In this document: piece by piece, positions 1 to 9,170 of the stretch | Numbering within the stretch: position 1 is the first letter of the stretch | Layout of the letters: each line of letters starts with the position of its first letter | DNA from: Chrysochromulina tobinii | Taxonomy: Eukaryota > Haptophyta > Prymnesiales > Chrysochromulinaceae | Assembly (NCBI GenBank): GCA_001275005.1 | Contig: JWZX01000693.1 | Location: 1-22,727 of the forward strand | DNA: 22,727 bases | Direction: 5' to 3' | Position numbers and translations under genes: made by a program | Notes under the pieces: generated by a model | The model's database searches: none | Told to the model about the DNA's origin: nothing | What the model saw: the letters and a program-made list of their open reading frames with translations, nothing else

Positions 1-22
1 CCCCCCCCCCCCCCCCCCCCCC
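1..22. repeat. Poly-C run at window edge
   Basis: The first 22 bases are all C. This is a homopolymer at the very edge of the window. It may be a real tract or an assembly-end artefact. The rest of 1-241 is AT-richer sequence lying 3' of the Erg28-like gene, and no gene is seen in it. Confidence 0.9.
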
Positions 23-241
23 GGGCCCTGCCCCTCGACGTCGCCCTCGCCCGGCCTGACGGCACACCCACGACCGGCACCGCTCCACACGAGATAGCAG
101 ATAGGTTTAGATAGTTACTTAGCAGTTTACACAGTGTTCTATACACACTTTACTGGGGGAGAGAAGAGGTACAAAGAGTGGTATGCAACTTCTCGACCGG
201 AGCAGCGAGCACCCCGCCCGACCGGCCACCGAGCCGCGGCA

Positions 242-1126
242 TCAGTCATGCATAACTGAATGCCTCACCAGCATCGCGAGCGTCCATGTGAGGAGTGCCC
301 ACTTGCCGAAAGTTGCCCACGGACCAACGCGCAACGCCACCTGGCCCGAAGCCTCGCTCCAGTTCGGGTACAACTCGAGCAGCGTCAGGACGCACGCGTT
401 CTCCACGAGGTCACACGCGCCTGCAAGGAGCGCTAGCCCTGCAGCAAGTACCCGACGGGCTGGGAAGCAGCGCCAGCAGAGTGCACCGGTCGCGGGCGCG
501 TAGCAGAGTGGCAGCGCGAGATCCCCCAACGGTGCCAGATACATGGCCCGGTACGCCGCGCGACCGGAGGGGCCGAGCTCCACGAAGAGAGTTCGGGCCG
601 TCTCCGCATCCCAAAAAAGAGAGGCGTCGAGGCGGCCAGGAAAGTGAGCGCGGTAGGCATCGTAACCCATGCCAGCGGTGACGATGACCGACGCCGTGCC
701 CGCAAACAAGGCGACCCAGTACGACGCGCCACGCCCTGGCCAGCGCACCACTGTCATCCAGACGAGGCTGATGCTCGCCACGATCATGGGGCTGGCAGCA
801 GACTGAAGAGTCATGGTTCTATGAATGGCGAGCTCAGGCACGAAAAGCGCGAGCGCAACGATGAATGAGAAAGCGGTCGCCACGAAAGTTGAAGTCGACG
901 GGTCAGCGCCCTCCTTGGCACAGAGCAAGCACAAGCAGCAGGTCATGAGTGTCCAGCTGGAAAATATGCGCGCGCCGAGTTCGGTCAGCTCTTGCGGCTC
1001 AGCCGCGAATAGCGAATTTGCAAGAAGATCTGGCCGTGCGATGGCGAGCACCACGGACACTGAGCGGAGGCCAGCGACGGTCAGAAGCCAGACGGGTAGG
1101 GCGCGGCGGGGAGCCAATGGAGCCAT
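242..1126 (-). CDS. Erg28-like membrane protein with C-terminal 4-TM domain
   Basis: Single-exon 294-residue protein. Residues about 8-125 read as an Erg28 domain: a first hydrophobic segment, then the family block with ELGARIFSSWTLM, a second segment, an FVPELAIHRT block, and SPMIVASISLVWM. Erg28 is an ER membrane scaffold that tethers the sterol C-4 demethylation enzymes. It is normally about 120-150 residues long, so this protein is about twice the usual length. Residues about 130-294 form a second four-segment membrane region with YDAYRAHFPG near its start and the acidic motif DLVEN at 239-243. This pattern resembles a small stand-alone membrane family whose function I do not know. The ATG at 1126 begins a short basic N-terminus directly before the first membrane segment. 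The gene is head-to-head with the F-box gene. The Erg28 call is fairly sure; a role in sterol synthesis is inferred. Confidence 0.75.
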   Translation of the reverse strand: MAPLAPRRALPVWLLTVAGLRSVSVVLAIARPDLLANSLFAAEPQELTELGARIFSSWTLMTCCLCLLCAKEGADPSTSTFVATAFSFIVALALFVPELAIHRTMTLQSAASPMIVASISLVWMTVVRWPGRGASYWVALFAGTASVIVTAGMGYDAYRAHFPGRLDASLFWDAETARTLFVELGPSGRAAYRAMYLAPLGDLALPLCYAPATGALCWRCFPARRVLAAGLALLAGACDLVENACVLTLLELYPNWSEASGQVALRVGPWATFGKWALLTWTLAMLVRHSVMHD

Positions 1127-1341
1127 TCACATGGCCTTTCTCGAGATGTCTATGAAGTTCTATCCGAACACTTCATACCTATACTGGGTAATCACCTCGA
1201 GCGGCACTCACGACACAAAAAGTCCGCACCCGCCTCTCACTGTTTCGGATGTTCCTATAGCCACCGAACGCACGAAGTTTCCTCGCGCTTGTGCTTGTGC
1301 TTGCTGCGCAAGCACGAGAGGCAGCTTCAGAGGGCGCAGCG
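1127..1341. promoter_or_regulatory. Shared divergent promoter region
   Basis: These 215 bp separate two divergent start codons, so both core promoters must lie here or overlap the 5' ends. I see no clear TATA box. The assignment rests on gene arrangement only. Confidence 0.4.
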
Positions 1342-2109
1342 ATGTCCCTCCACGCAGGGGCTACAATGGAGATTGCGGGGTTCCGAGGTCGCCTGGACTT
1401 GAATGGATCAGCTGTGAAACTAGTAACCTGGCTGCCATGCATGCGCTGGGCAGCCCTCGTCATCCATACGAATCCTCCGGAATCGATCACCGTTAAGCCG
1501 GAGAACCTGGTCGCAATCGGCAGCCAGGACTGTGCAGTCTATGAGTCTCTGCGACGTCGAAGAAATAATTGGGAGCACGAGTTTCAAAGGCATGTGGAGC
1601 AGCGATACGCCGAGCAGAAGCGAATAGATGACAAGGAGAGGCGACAGCGAAGGGCCGATCTGCAGCGAAGTGATGAGGAGGAGAGGCGAAGAGATGAGGA
1701 GACGAGGCGCCAAGAGAGAATCCATCAAGTAAGAGAGGTGGCAGCCAGAGCTAAATCGACCAATCGCACAACTGATCTCACTCACGACGCTCTTGTGGTG
1801 GTGTGCCAATTCCTTAATCTGAGTCAGTTAGACCCGTTGCGTTTCGTGTGCAAAGCTTGGAGCGCTGCCGCTCGCGCTGCTGCACGTGATCCAACCTGGC
1901 AGCTGACCATGCTTTCTGCCAACGAGTTGAAGCGCTATAGCAATGCTCTGCCCGTCTCTCTCGCCATGCGGCAGCGCTGGGTGCATGTGAATCTACGAAA
2001 AGCCCGCCATACTCATACAGCGCAGGAAGCCAAGGCGGCGGGTTTGACGATGGGGCAGATGATTGCTGCTGGGTACTCTCCGCGTGCGTGCTTCGATGCA
2101 GGCTTCTAG
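1342..2109 (+). CDS. F-box protein with SH3-like N-terminus and truncated repeat tail
   Basis: A 255-residue protein read from the first in-frame ATG (1342). Residues about 9-60 match a small beta-barrel pattern common in algal proteins: GFRGRLDLNG, then a tryptophan strand, then ITVKPENL. Residues about 70-138 are a highly charged Arg/Glu-rich helix, probably coiled coil. Residues about 146-190 read as an F-box (LTHDALVVVCQFLNLSQLDP, then RFVCKAWS), which in SCF ubiquitin ligases binds Skp1. The C-terminus has short repeats of the type KAAGLT, AAGYSP and DAGF. The frame ends in a TAG exactly where the next repeat residue is expected, and repeat-like sequence continues afterwards, so the protein looks truncated. 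Substrate unknown. An upstream GTG in frame is not a plausible start in a nuclear gene. Confidence 0.65.
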   Translation: MSLHAGATMEIAGFRGRLDLNGSAVKLVTWLPCMRWAALVIHTNPPESITVKPENLVAIGSQDCAVYESLRRRRNNWEHEFQRHVEQRYAEQKRIDDKERRQRRADLQRSDEEERRRDEETRRQERIHQVREVAARAKSTNRTTDLTHDALVVVCQFLNLSQLDPLRFVCKAWSAAARAAARDPTWQLTMLSANELKRYSNALPVSLAMRQRWVHVNLRKARHTHTAQEAKAAGLTMGQMIAAGYSPRACFDAGF

Positions 2110-2330
2110 CTTGAAGAGCAAGCCCGTGCACGGGGCAGGGCACCTCCGACTCATGCAGCGCAGGAGCCAAGGCAGCGGGATTCACAAGGATACGAATCGT
2201 TATTGAGAGCTGCTACTGGGCGCGCGTTGGTCCGCGCGAGGTCGGTGTTCGAACGGCTCGCGCGGGAGGCTATACGCTCCTGAGTCTTGTGGCTGGTGCA
2301 CGACGATGCCGAAAGGTTGCTCAGGGTCGG
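2110..2330 (+). pseudogene. Decayed repeat array 3' of F-box gene
   Basis: Directly after the TAG at 2107-2109 the same frame continues LEEQARARG, as expected for the next AG-type repeat. At 2150-2170 a second copy of the THTAQEAKAAG segment appears (ACTCATGCAGCGCAGGAG), one base short, so the reading frame shifts; restoring the phase gives EAKAAGFT. Further on, another frame reads AGGYTLLSLVAGA. These pieces show an array that once encoded more repeats and has since picked up a nonsense change and at least one frameshift. An unrecognised intron could explain part of this, but no clear splice pair was seen. Confidence 0.55.
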
Positions 2331-2671
2331 GTCACTGCCGTGCCGACTCACAGCTGCCCTGCGATGAGCGTACTCAGACTGTCCGCGTTGATTCGGTTTG
2401 TCCCGACTGCCCGGGTCTGTGCCCGCGTTAATGCGGCTCGTTGCTGCCGTGTCGTGTGGCTGCGCCGCGGCGCGTGGCTGCGGAGCGCCACGCACCGGAC
2501 CGCACGAGCCTGCGTGGTCGTGTGTACGCGGCGCGGCCGGGGGCGCTATCCCGGGCGTGGCGGCGGCCGAACGGCGACGCCAACGGTCGTGTCTCGTCGG
2601 TGTCACGGTGATGTGTGTCGTGTGGTGCACATGTTTTTAACACATGTTTGTTCATCCCACACGCACAGACG
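2331..2671. other. Intergenic region between convergent genes
   Basis: GC-rich sequence between the F-box relic and the 3' end of the methyltransferase gene. It is open in several frames, as expected from its base composition, but no recognisable domain, RNA or repeat was seen. It probably holds 3' UTRs. Confidence 0.5.
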
Positions 2672-5241
2672 CTACATTCCACCCCAGCCGAATCTCACAC
2701 GCCAGGCGGCCAGGTCCGAGAAGAGCCTCTCCCGCCACGAGCTCAGAAGGCGAGCGCGGTACGCATCAGCAAGCATCGACTGCCCAGTGAGCACCTTGCC
2801 GGCGGGCTGGCGGCCGATGGGTTGCCGAGCTGCGAGGCGTCGCAGTACCGTCGCGAGCGCGAGCGACTCTGTCGGCGTCCATCGGTCATTCTCCACAATC
2901 CACGCGATCGTGCCAGCACTGCTTCGGTCGTCGGCGCCGTCCTCCACGCCCGCTCGGAACGGCGCGCGACGCAAGCCGAGGAAGTCCATCATGAGGCGCA
3001 CGAGGCGTCGCATCATCTCATCTCCGCAATTGAGCAGCGCTGAGCGCTCGAGAACCCAGCCACACCGATCGTCGCGCCGGGACTGCACGGTCAGGAGGGC
3101 GGCCGCCCCCAACAGCACCGGTCCAACTGCCGGTTGAGCGCCCAACTCGGCGCTGAATCGTGCCAACTCGGCGCGCGCGAGAGAGAGGCTTGCGCACTCA
3201 TCGTGAGGTGAGTGCCCTCGTGGGAACAGCTGCGTGTCGAGCAGCCGATTGCGGCGCTCATCAGCGCCCGCGTGGTGGCGCTTCCGAGCCGCATTCTGCG
3301 CGGCGAGCATTGTTTCGAAGCCTCGTAGCGACTCATCGTGTGTTGATCGCCACGCAGAAGGTAGTGAGCGTGCGGTATTGGCACTGGCACCCGACGGCAG
3401 TGAGCGTGCGGTATTGGCACTGGCACCCGCATTGGCATCGTCTCTGGAAAAGGCGTGTGCGCCGGCACCCATGTTGGCAATGGCGCAAGCACCGCCCTGC
3501 ACACCAGTGGTGTCGATCCCGGAGCCAGCATCTACCGGTACCGGGCTGCCTCCCGTGCGTAGATCGGACCCCGGTTGCTCCGTGTCGGGGCTTGCGGCGC
3601 CACCCCGCAGCCGACGCCAGTTGGTTCCGCCGAATCTCTTGAGGACTAGTTCTGTGGGAAGTGCACACGAGCGGGCGCCTTCATCTGCCCAAGCAAGACG
3701 GCATCGCCACGCCGCCGCCGCCGCCTCCGCCACAGTAACGCCCCTCTCGGCCGCCCCAACCCCCTCGATGACCTCCTCGACGTGAGCCCTTACCTGATGA
3801 GGGGGGCAATCAGTCGTCATCAGAGTGAGGAGGGATGCAATTAGGAGGCAATCAGACGTCATCGGGGTGGCTCGTGGTGAGCCCTTACCCAACGGCGCCC
3901 GTGAGCGGCAGTGCGACATTGGAATTCGAGCAGCTCGCCGCGCGCGGGAGGAGCGCTGTCGGTGTCCGCACCGCGCTGCCCACCGCCGCTCAGCAGTGCG
4001 GTGATCACGGCGGTAGGCTCGTGAGCGGCGGCTACCCCAGCCGCCGCCACCGCCGCCATCTCGCCCGTCGCGCCTGCCGCCGCTGCCAGCGCCGTGGGCT
4101 TCAGGATGGAGAGCAGACAGCGCGGTGCACCGCCCGGTTTGCCGTGCACCGGCGCCTGAGCCACGAGGTCAAAGGCCGCTCTCAATCGCGCATCGTCGGT
4201 GAACGTCGCTGTGAACGCCTCTGTGGCGAGACATACAAAGGTGCTGGCGTGGGGCACTGAAGCGGCCAGCGCGCAGAGCAGATCGGTAAGGTAGCGAGCG
4301 TGCGGGATACGCTGCTCACGACCCCACGGCAGCGACGCCACCACCAAACCCACAGTCTTGGCCTGTTCGGTGGGCAGCGGCGTCGTGCAATCGTGCTCCA
4401 GCGCCGTCGGTACACTCGCAACCTCCCAACCAAACTCCTGTGCCGCAAATGCCAGGTTGGCACGGGCGCCACGCACAGCCAGAGGGTTGAGGTCGCACCC
4501 CACCGCCCTTAGCCCACGCAGCCGCGCCGCGCAGAGGACCGTGCCAGAGCCGCAGCAAGGGTCGAGCAGCACCGGTGGCAGCACGCCGGCGGCAGCGCTA
4601 GTAGTGGTGGTGGTGCGGCCAGTAGAGGCAGCGTGGTGCTGCAGCGCGAGCGAGACGGCGAGGAGCGCCAGCTCAGGGTCGGTCGCCGCCGAGAAGCTAT
4701 ACGGGCGGCTCGTCCACGTTGACAGCCGCCGCTGCTGCCGCTGCTGCTGCTGAGAGGCTGCCGAACCCACATTGCGGCAGAGGTACCAGAGCCGGCGCGT
4801 CCGCACGAGCACGAGCTCTAACGCGTTGTCCGTGTCACCACGCCGAGCCGCGGGCTCGCCGGGCAAGTATCGAGCCACGCCACACAGGCACTCGTGGGCG
4901 CGCGGACCAACGTCGTCTGCTGCAAACGACTCGTAGCGCAGCGTCCAGGGTTGCTCAAGCACAGCCGGCCGACTTGGCGAGTCGAGCTCTGCCAGTAGCT
5001 TGCCATACGAAGATGCGCGTGCTATCGGCTCGAGCACGTGCATAGCGCTCTCAGCAAGGACAAGGGCCTTGGAGCTACTCTGCTGATGCTTGGCGACATA
5101 CAATCGTGAACCGATGCGCGTTGCGTCGGGGCTCAGTTCCATGTGATGCAGGTCGCGATAGCGGCGAATTGGCGGCGTTATCACGAGCAGCGTTATCACT
5201 GGCGGAGCGAGCAGCAGCGTCGCCACATATCGAAGTCGCAT
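2672..5241 (-). CDS. TRM11/UPF0020-like RNA methyltransferase, two exons
   Basis: Exons 5241-3889 and 3793-2672, joined in phase 0 at a TGG codon, give 824 residues. Residues about 50-90 resemble the TRM11 segment leading to a hydrophobic strand and SSYGKLLAEL. Next come NALELVLVR and WYLCR, then SRPYSFSAATDPELALLAVS, matching the conserved lead-in to the catalytic domain. Motif I is DPCCGSGT at 227-234 (SAM binding), followed by GCDLNPLAVRGARANL. The catalytic motif is SLPWG at 303-307, in place of the usual D/N-PPY. Such enzymes make N2-methylguanosine in tRNA. No THUMP domain is visible before the ATG, so a 5' exon may be missing. Residues about 445-824 are unrecognised: one conserved-looking block (LPTELVLKRFGGTNWRRLRG), a 12-residue tandem repeat, then helical sequence. 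Two AT-poor start choices exist: 5241, or the in-frame ATG at 5142. Confidence 0.7.
3361..3430. repeat. 36-bp tandem duplication inside exon 2
   Basis: Two near-identical 36-bp units (AGTGAGCGTGCGGTATTGGC and onwards) begin at 3361 and 3397. On the coding strand they add the 12-residue unit SLPSGASANTAR in frame. The size is a multiple of three, which fits tolerated slippage in a coding, low-complexity linker. Confidence 0.85.
3794..3888 (-). other. Introner-type intron (95 bp) in methyltransferase gene
   Basis: GT at 3888-3887 and AG at 3795-3794 on the minus strand; removal joins GRRW to VRAHVEEV in phase 0. Reading through gives a stop within ten codons. A perfect 13-bp direct repeat (GTGAGCCCTTACC on the plus strand) lies at 3782-3794 and 3877-3889, exactly 95 bp apart. 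It spans both exon-intron edges, as a target-site duplication would. The inside carries GATGACGTCTGATTGC and a second CTGATTGC copy on the coding strand. The upstream repeat copy supplies the 5' GT, and the element supplies the 3' CAG. Confidence 0.85.
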
Positions 5242-5578
5242 CAATAGGCAGCGTGCGCGAGCCTGTCAAGCCACACAAGGCTTGGACAAGGCCATGCTCT
5301 CGATCGTGAGCGTGAATTTTGCCGTGAAGCCCGATACGGCGCCTTTTCGAGTGCGAGAATGGTACACGTTTTATAACTCGAGCGACGAACACGTGCGGCG
5401 TGGCACCATCGCACCCCCATAGCTAGGTCAGCCGCGTGCTCGCGGCGGGCAGAGGAGGGCAGGAGGCGCCGCCTCTCAAGCTCTCATACAGCGGTAGGCC
5501 TACGGTAGCGAAGCGACCGTCGCGAATGGAGAGCTGCACGTGCCTGGGCGCGGCGCCATTCTCGGGTCGAGCCCTCCC
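5242..5578. other. Intergenic region between two minus-strand genes
   Basis: These 337 bp lie between the light-harvesting gene stop and the methyltransferase start. They should hold the 3' UTR of the former and the promoter of the latter. A missing 5' exon of the methyltransferase could also lie here, but I could not recognise one. Confidence 0.5.
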
Positions 5579-6286
5579 TCAGAAGTACGGGAAGCCGATG
5601 GCGCCGTGGGTGATGGCGCTCTGCGTGGCGATGCCGCTGAAGGCCATCATGGCGAGACGCGAGTGCTTGATCTCGGCCTTTTTGATCGAGTCGGTGACCT
5701 GGATGTTGCCCGTCAGCGCAAAGTCGCCCGGCGCGCGCTTCCCCTCCAGCGTCTGCTGGATGGCCGCGAAGCCCGCGATCTCGCACACGCCGCAGAAGAT
5801 GAGCAGCACGATCATAGAACCCTGCTTGACTGCGGCGTCGTGGGCGGTGAACGAAGTCACCGACATCAGCGGCGAGTCGGCCGGCAGCCCCGGTGCGCGC
5901 AGGCCGATGTCCGCGGCGATCCAGCCGACAATCGCGAGCATGCACACGCGGCCGTGCTTCAGCTCAGCTTCCCGCATCCAACCGAGCGGGATTCCGGCCG
6001 ACGAGAGGCCGAGCGGGTCAAAGCCCACGTCGCCGGGCATCGAGCCTGTGATGCCAAGGCACAAAGCACACGGAGGGTGATGAGCGCATGCGTGCTACTC
6101 GTCGGGGCCAAGCTGTGTTGAAGTGCGTTTGAGGGCATTGTGAGGCTTCTCACCGTCGAGGGCTTTCGGGCGCTCCATGAATGGCAAGGATTCGGACTTG
6201 ACCATGGAGATGCTCGCGCGAGGAGTGACGCGGGCGGCAAGCGGCGCCGCGAAGGACATTGAGGCAGAGGAGGAGAGCGCGAGCAT
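5579..6286 (-). CDS. Fucoxanthin chlorophyll a/c light-harvesting protein
   Basis: Exons 6286-6154 and 6045-5579 give 199 residues, the usual length for this family. It binds chlorophyll a/c and carotenoid in the plastid thylakoid. The N-terminus, with SASMSFAAP, fits a signal peptide plus transit peptide with the phenylalanine motif used by secondary plastids. The mature part starts near SESLPFMERPKALDG and has PGDVGFDPLGLS. Helix 1 holds the pigment motif EAELKHGRVCMLA; a middle membrane segment contains VLLIFCGVCEIAGF; helix 3 holds AEIKHSRLAMMAFSG. It ends at a short GFPYF tail. The splice joins GAC-G to GC-TCG (phase 1), restoring the standard LDGSMPGDVGFDP sequence. It is head-to-head with the sulfotransferase gene. 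A second family member lies at 8327-9170. Confidence 0.92.
6046..6153 (-). other. Conventional intron (108 bp) in light-harvesting gene
   Basis: It starts GTGAGAAGCC and ends GGCATCACAG, in phase 1. There is no flanking direct repeat and no CTGATTGC core, unlike the introner-type introns in this window. Confidence 0.9.
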
Positions 6287-6470
6287 TCCGATCTGGGGCT
6301 CTGGGTATGCGCCGATAATTACCAAGTTCAAGACATGGCAAGTCAAGTCAACTTTTAATTTACAAGCGCCGTATTGGCTTAATTTGCCCAACCAACCCAC
6401 GTCCGGAGCACACCTGTCTACCATTACTGTTTGTTCACACAATCCTTAAATCAGGAACACGCGCCAATCC
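6287..6470. promoter_or_regulatory. Shared divergent promoter region
   Basis: These 184 bp lie between the divergent starts of the light-harvesting and sulfotransferase genes. They are notably AT-richer than the flanking coding sequence, with a CCAAT-like element on the minus strand near 6370-6378. No other site is certain. Confidence 0.4.
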
Positions 6471-7679
6471 ATGTCTCCCATGCCGGCCTCTTCTTGGAAT
6501 TTCACTCCCAAGCACCGCTGGTCCTTTCAAAACAACGCCATCTGCGGCATTTGCCTCTTCGCATGGCTCGAGCTGCTCTACGTGCGCCGCCGGCACGTTG
6601 ACTGGCTGCGGTATTGGCAGCGCGTCGCCTTCGTGACGGCGATCGCAGTGCTCAACTCGGCACTCAGCGTCGTCGAGGCGATCATGCACGGGCGCGCCAT
6701 TGAGAAGCAGAAAATCGATCCGCGCCCGGTCTTCATCCTTGGCCATCCGCGCACGGGGACCACGCTGCTTCACTCGCTGATGGCACTCGACGATGCCACG
6801 TTCGGCTACTGCTCCACGTTCTGTGTCGCGTTTCCGTCGGCGTTCCTGTGGCTCGAGCCGGTCAAGTTCCTCTTCGCGGGCCTTGTGTCCGAGAAGCGCC
6901 CCATGGACGAGATGGCGCTCGACCTTGACACGCCGCAGGAGGACGAGCTCGGGGTCAACGTGCTCAGCGCGGGCACATCGCCTTATATGCCGCTCACATT
7001 CATGACGGACGAGCCGTCGTTCCGACCGTACTTCTCCTTCAAGAACGCGCCCGAGGCCGACAAGCGACGCTGGACTGCCGCCTTCGTCCACCTGCTGCGC
7101 AAGCTGAGCCTCCGCTGCGGTGGCAAGCGTCTACTGCTCAAGTCTCCGGTGCACACGGCGCGTGTGGCGCTGCTGCTACAGCTCTTCCCAGAGGCGTCGT
7201 TCGTGTACCTGCACCGGCACCCACTCGTCGTGTACCAATCCGCGTGCCACATGGCCGATACCACCTACTGGCACATGTACCTGGCGCAGCCGACGAACGC
7301 CCAAATCCATGACTTCATCCTTGAGCAATTCGTCACTCTGTGGGAAGAGTACGCGGCGGACCGGGCACTGATCCCGGCAGGTCGGCTGGTCGAGATGTCT
7401 TTCGAGGAGCTCTCGACAGACCCAACAGCCGCCGTCGGGCGCGTGTACGCCGAGCTCGGCCTCTCGGGATTCGACGAGTGCGTCAAGCAGCGCGTGGCCT
7501 CGCTGCAGGTGGGTCAGCCCCATGGTGTGGAGCGAGGAGGGCCCAAGCTCAAAGGGTACCAGAAGAATGCGCACAAGCCGCTGCCCGCTGGCCTACGCGA
7601 GCTCGTCGCGGAGAAGTGGGAAGCTTACTCGAAGGCGTGGGGCTACTCGTGTGAGGAAGGGGCACCGGGGCAGCTTTGA
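6471..7679 (+). CDS. Membrane-anchored sulfotransferase family protein
   Basis: Single-exon 402-residue protein starting at the ATG in AATCCATGT. Two hydrophobic segments near the N-terminus (about 24-36 and 50-70) suggest a Golgi or ER anchor. FILGHPRTGTTLLHSL at about 88-103 is the 5'-phosphosulfate loop that binds the PAPS donor. FVYLHRHPLVVYQSA at about 244-258 is the 3'-phosphate-binding segment with the conserved Arg and Ser. KRLLLKSPVHTARV just before it is also typical of the family. It should transfer sulfate from PAPS to an unknown acceptor: sugar, lipid or sterol. The protein closely fits the broad sulfotransferase group common in marine algae; substrate class cannot be read from the sequence. 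It shares a short promoter region with the light-harvesting gene upstream. Confidence 0.88.
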   Translation: MSPMPASSWNFTPKHRWSFQNNAICGICLFAWLELLYVRRRHVDWLRYWQRVAFVTAIAVLNSALSVVEAIMHGRAIEKQKIDPRPVFILGHPRTGTTLLHSLMALDDATFGYCSTFCVAFPSAFLWLEPVKFLFAGLVSEKRPMDEMALDLDTPQEDELGVNVLSAGTSPYMPLTFMTDEPSFRPYFSFKNAPEADKRRWTAAFVHLLRKLSLRCGGKRLLLKSPVHTARVALLLQLFPEASFVYLHRHPLVVYQSACHMADTTYWHMYLAQPTNAQIHDFILEQFVTLWEEYAADRALIPAGRLVEMSFEELSTDPTAAVGRVYAELGLSGFDECVKQRVASLQVGQPHGVERGGPKLKGYQKNAHKPLPAGLRELVAEKWEAYSKAWGYSCEEGAPGQL

Positions 7680-8326
7680 AATATGTCTTTGGGCCGGCGC
7701 GGGGCCTCCACGCGCGGCCACCGTGGCTTTGCGTCGCGAGTCGTTGCACGTTGGTATCGTCTATGTGCCCGTGACGCGCTCTCTGTTATGACTTATGTCG
7801 TACCCTCGACGCTCGAGCTTCATTACCGCTTACCCGACGCTTACCCCCGCCCGCTATTATGGTCATTGATTTAACATTGATTACCGCCGCGGTCGTTTTA
7901 AAGACCGTGGGGGGGGCGCGCGTCCGCGGCCCGGCCCGCCGCGACCGTGCCGGCTCGCGGCTGACGCCCGCCCTCGGCGATCGGGGGGGGGACAGATGCG
8001 TCCCGTCCAAGGACCAAGCGCCACGGTGCCGGAACGCCATAGCCGGAAGCGTTATAAACCGGGTGCAGGGCTGTGTATAATCAGATCAGGCTCAGGATGT
8101 ATTTTGAGTAAGCACCTCAGGCATATACACGGCCACCTCAACAAAAGCACTACAAGGATCTTTTCCAGCGGTGCTGTTACCTGTGTGCCGCGCCGGGTGC
8201 AGGGTGAGGGTGGGGACTCGTAACTCTATCTCTTGTGACTCTCGCTCTCGTGCACGGCAAGGCGCGCAGAATGGTCGTGAGACGGGATCGAAAGGCGCGC
8301 GACTTTGTGTCGTCCATGCTCGTCCC
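7680..8326. other. Intergenic region between convergent genes
   Basis: These 647 bp lie between the 3' ends of the sulfotransferase and second light-harvesting genes. They contain short G runs (near 7908 and 7983) and a GC-rich block at 7905-7960, but no domain, RNA or repeat array that I can support. Both 3' UTRs are expected here. Confidence 0.5.
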
Positions 8327-9170
8327 TCAGTTGAACATGCAGCCCGGCAGCGCGCCGGGAATGAAGTGGTTGGACATGATGCCGGCCCAGGCAATCATGG
8401 CGAGCCGACCGTTCTTGAGCTCCTTTAGGCGCATCAGATCGGCGGCCTTTTTGTCCTTCGAGAGCATGCCCGATCCGAAGAACGGGCCCAGGTTGCCCGG
8501 CTCCCGGGTGCCCACGCCGTTATACAGGTCGAAGAGTCCCTGGGAGGTGCAGCCCTCCACAAGGCCGATGAAGAGAAGCACCTGGCTCCACGCGACAAGC
8601 GGCAGCGTCGTGGGCGCGGTGGCCCAGTTGGACGCGCCCGAGAAGTCGATCTCCGCATTGCCCGGCAGGTGGATGCCCGACGACTGCACAATGATGCCCG
8701 TCACTGCGAGCATGCTCATCCTGCCGTGCTTCAGCTCGGCCTCCCGCAGCCATCCGACGTCGGGGTTGTTGCCGCTGACCATGTTCAGCTTGGAGAAGGA
8801 CATCGGGTCCCACGGCTGCACCACGCCGCCAGGGAAGGCGGCCAGCTCCTGCGACGCGCCGACGTACTCGGAGAGCGGCTTGCGCGGCTGCTGAAGGTAC
8901 TCCTTGCCCATGCCAGCGGGTGCAAAGGTGTCATCGATGCGCATCTGCGGAGGACGTTGGCGAGAAGGGCGCAAGCGTGAGCGTGGCGGATGAGGCCCGG
9001 GAACCGGATGCCTTGGCTTGCGCGCTGTGACGCCTCTCAGGCTGCGCCGGCGGCCAGACACGGCCTCAGAGCAAGGATGTTCCTGGGCGACGGACCTGCA
9101 CGTGGGAGCGGGACGCCGGCAGCTGCACGGCCGGCAAGAAGGCAGCGGGAGCGGAGAGGACGGCGAGCAT
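8327..9170 (-). CDS. Chlorophyll a/c light-harvesting protein (second member)
   Basis: Exons 9170-9096 and 8944-8327 give 230 residues. Exon 1 encodes 25 residues, MLAVLSAPAAFLPAVQ and onwards, a hydrophobic signal leader with an Ala-Phe site fitting two-part plastid import. Exon 2 starts MRIDDTFAPAG. The mature part has WDPMSFSKL in place of the common GFDPLG motif, then helix 1 REAELKHGRMSMLA, a middle membrane segment (WSQVLLFIGLVEG), a PGNLGPF loop, and helix 3 with KELKNGRLAMIAWAG. An Asn rather than a His sits at the helix-3 ligand position; Asn is an accepted ligand in several light-harvesting subfamilies. It differs clearly from the gene at 5579-6286, so the two are not recent tandem copies. 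Exon 1 and the splice are inferred from leader quality and phase. Confidence 0.88.
8945..9095 (-). other. Inferred intron (151 bp) in second light-harvesting gene
   Basis: It starts GTCCGTCGCC after a CAG and ends CCTCCGCAG, in phase 0. Without it the leader frame stops after nine further codons. There is no flanking direct repeat. The 3' site is convincing; the 5' site is the best of few GT choices. Confidence 0.7.

Noticed and set aside
2289-3137. Plus-strand open frame of about 280 codons
   Set aside because: It is Arg/Cys/Ser-rich with no domain, lies mostly opposite the methyltransferase exon 2, and is a typical chance frame in GC-rich DNA.
5242-5244. Non-ATG starts (TTG or GTG) that would lengthen several genes by one or more codons, here and at 1291, 9509, 10950 and 18564
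   Set aside because: This is a eukaryotic nuclear sequence; the nearest suitable ATG was used instead.
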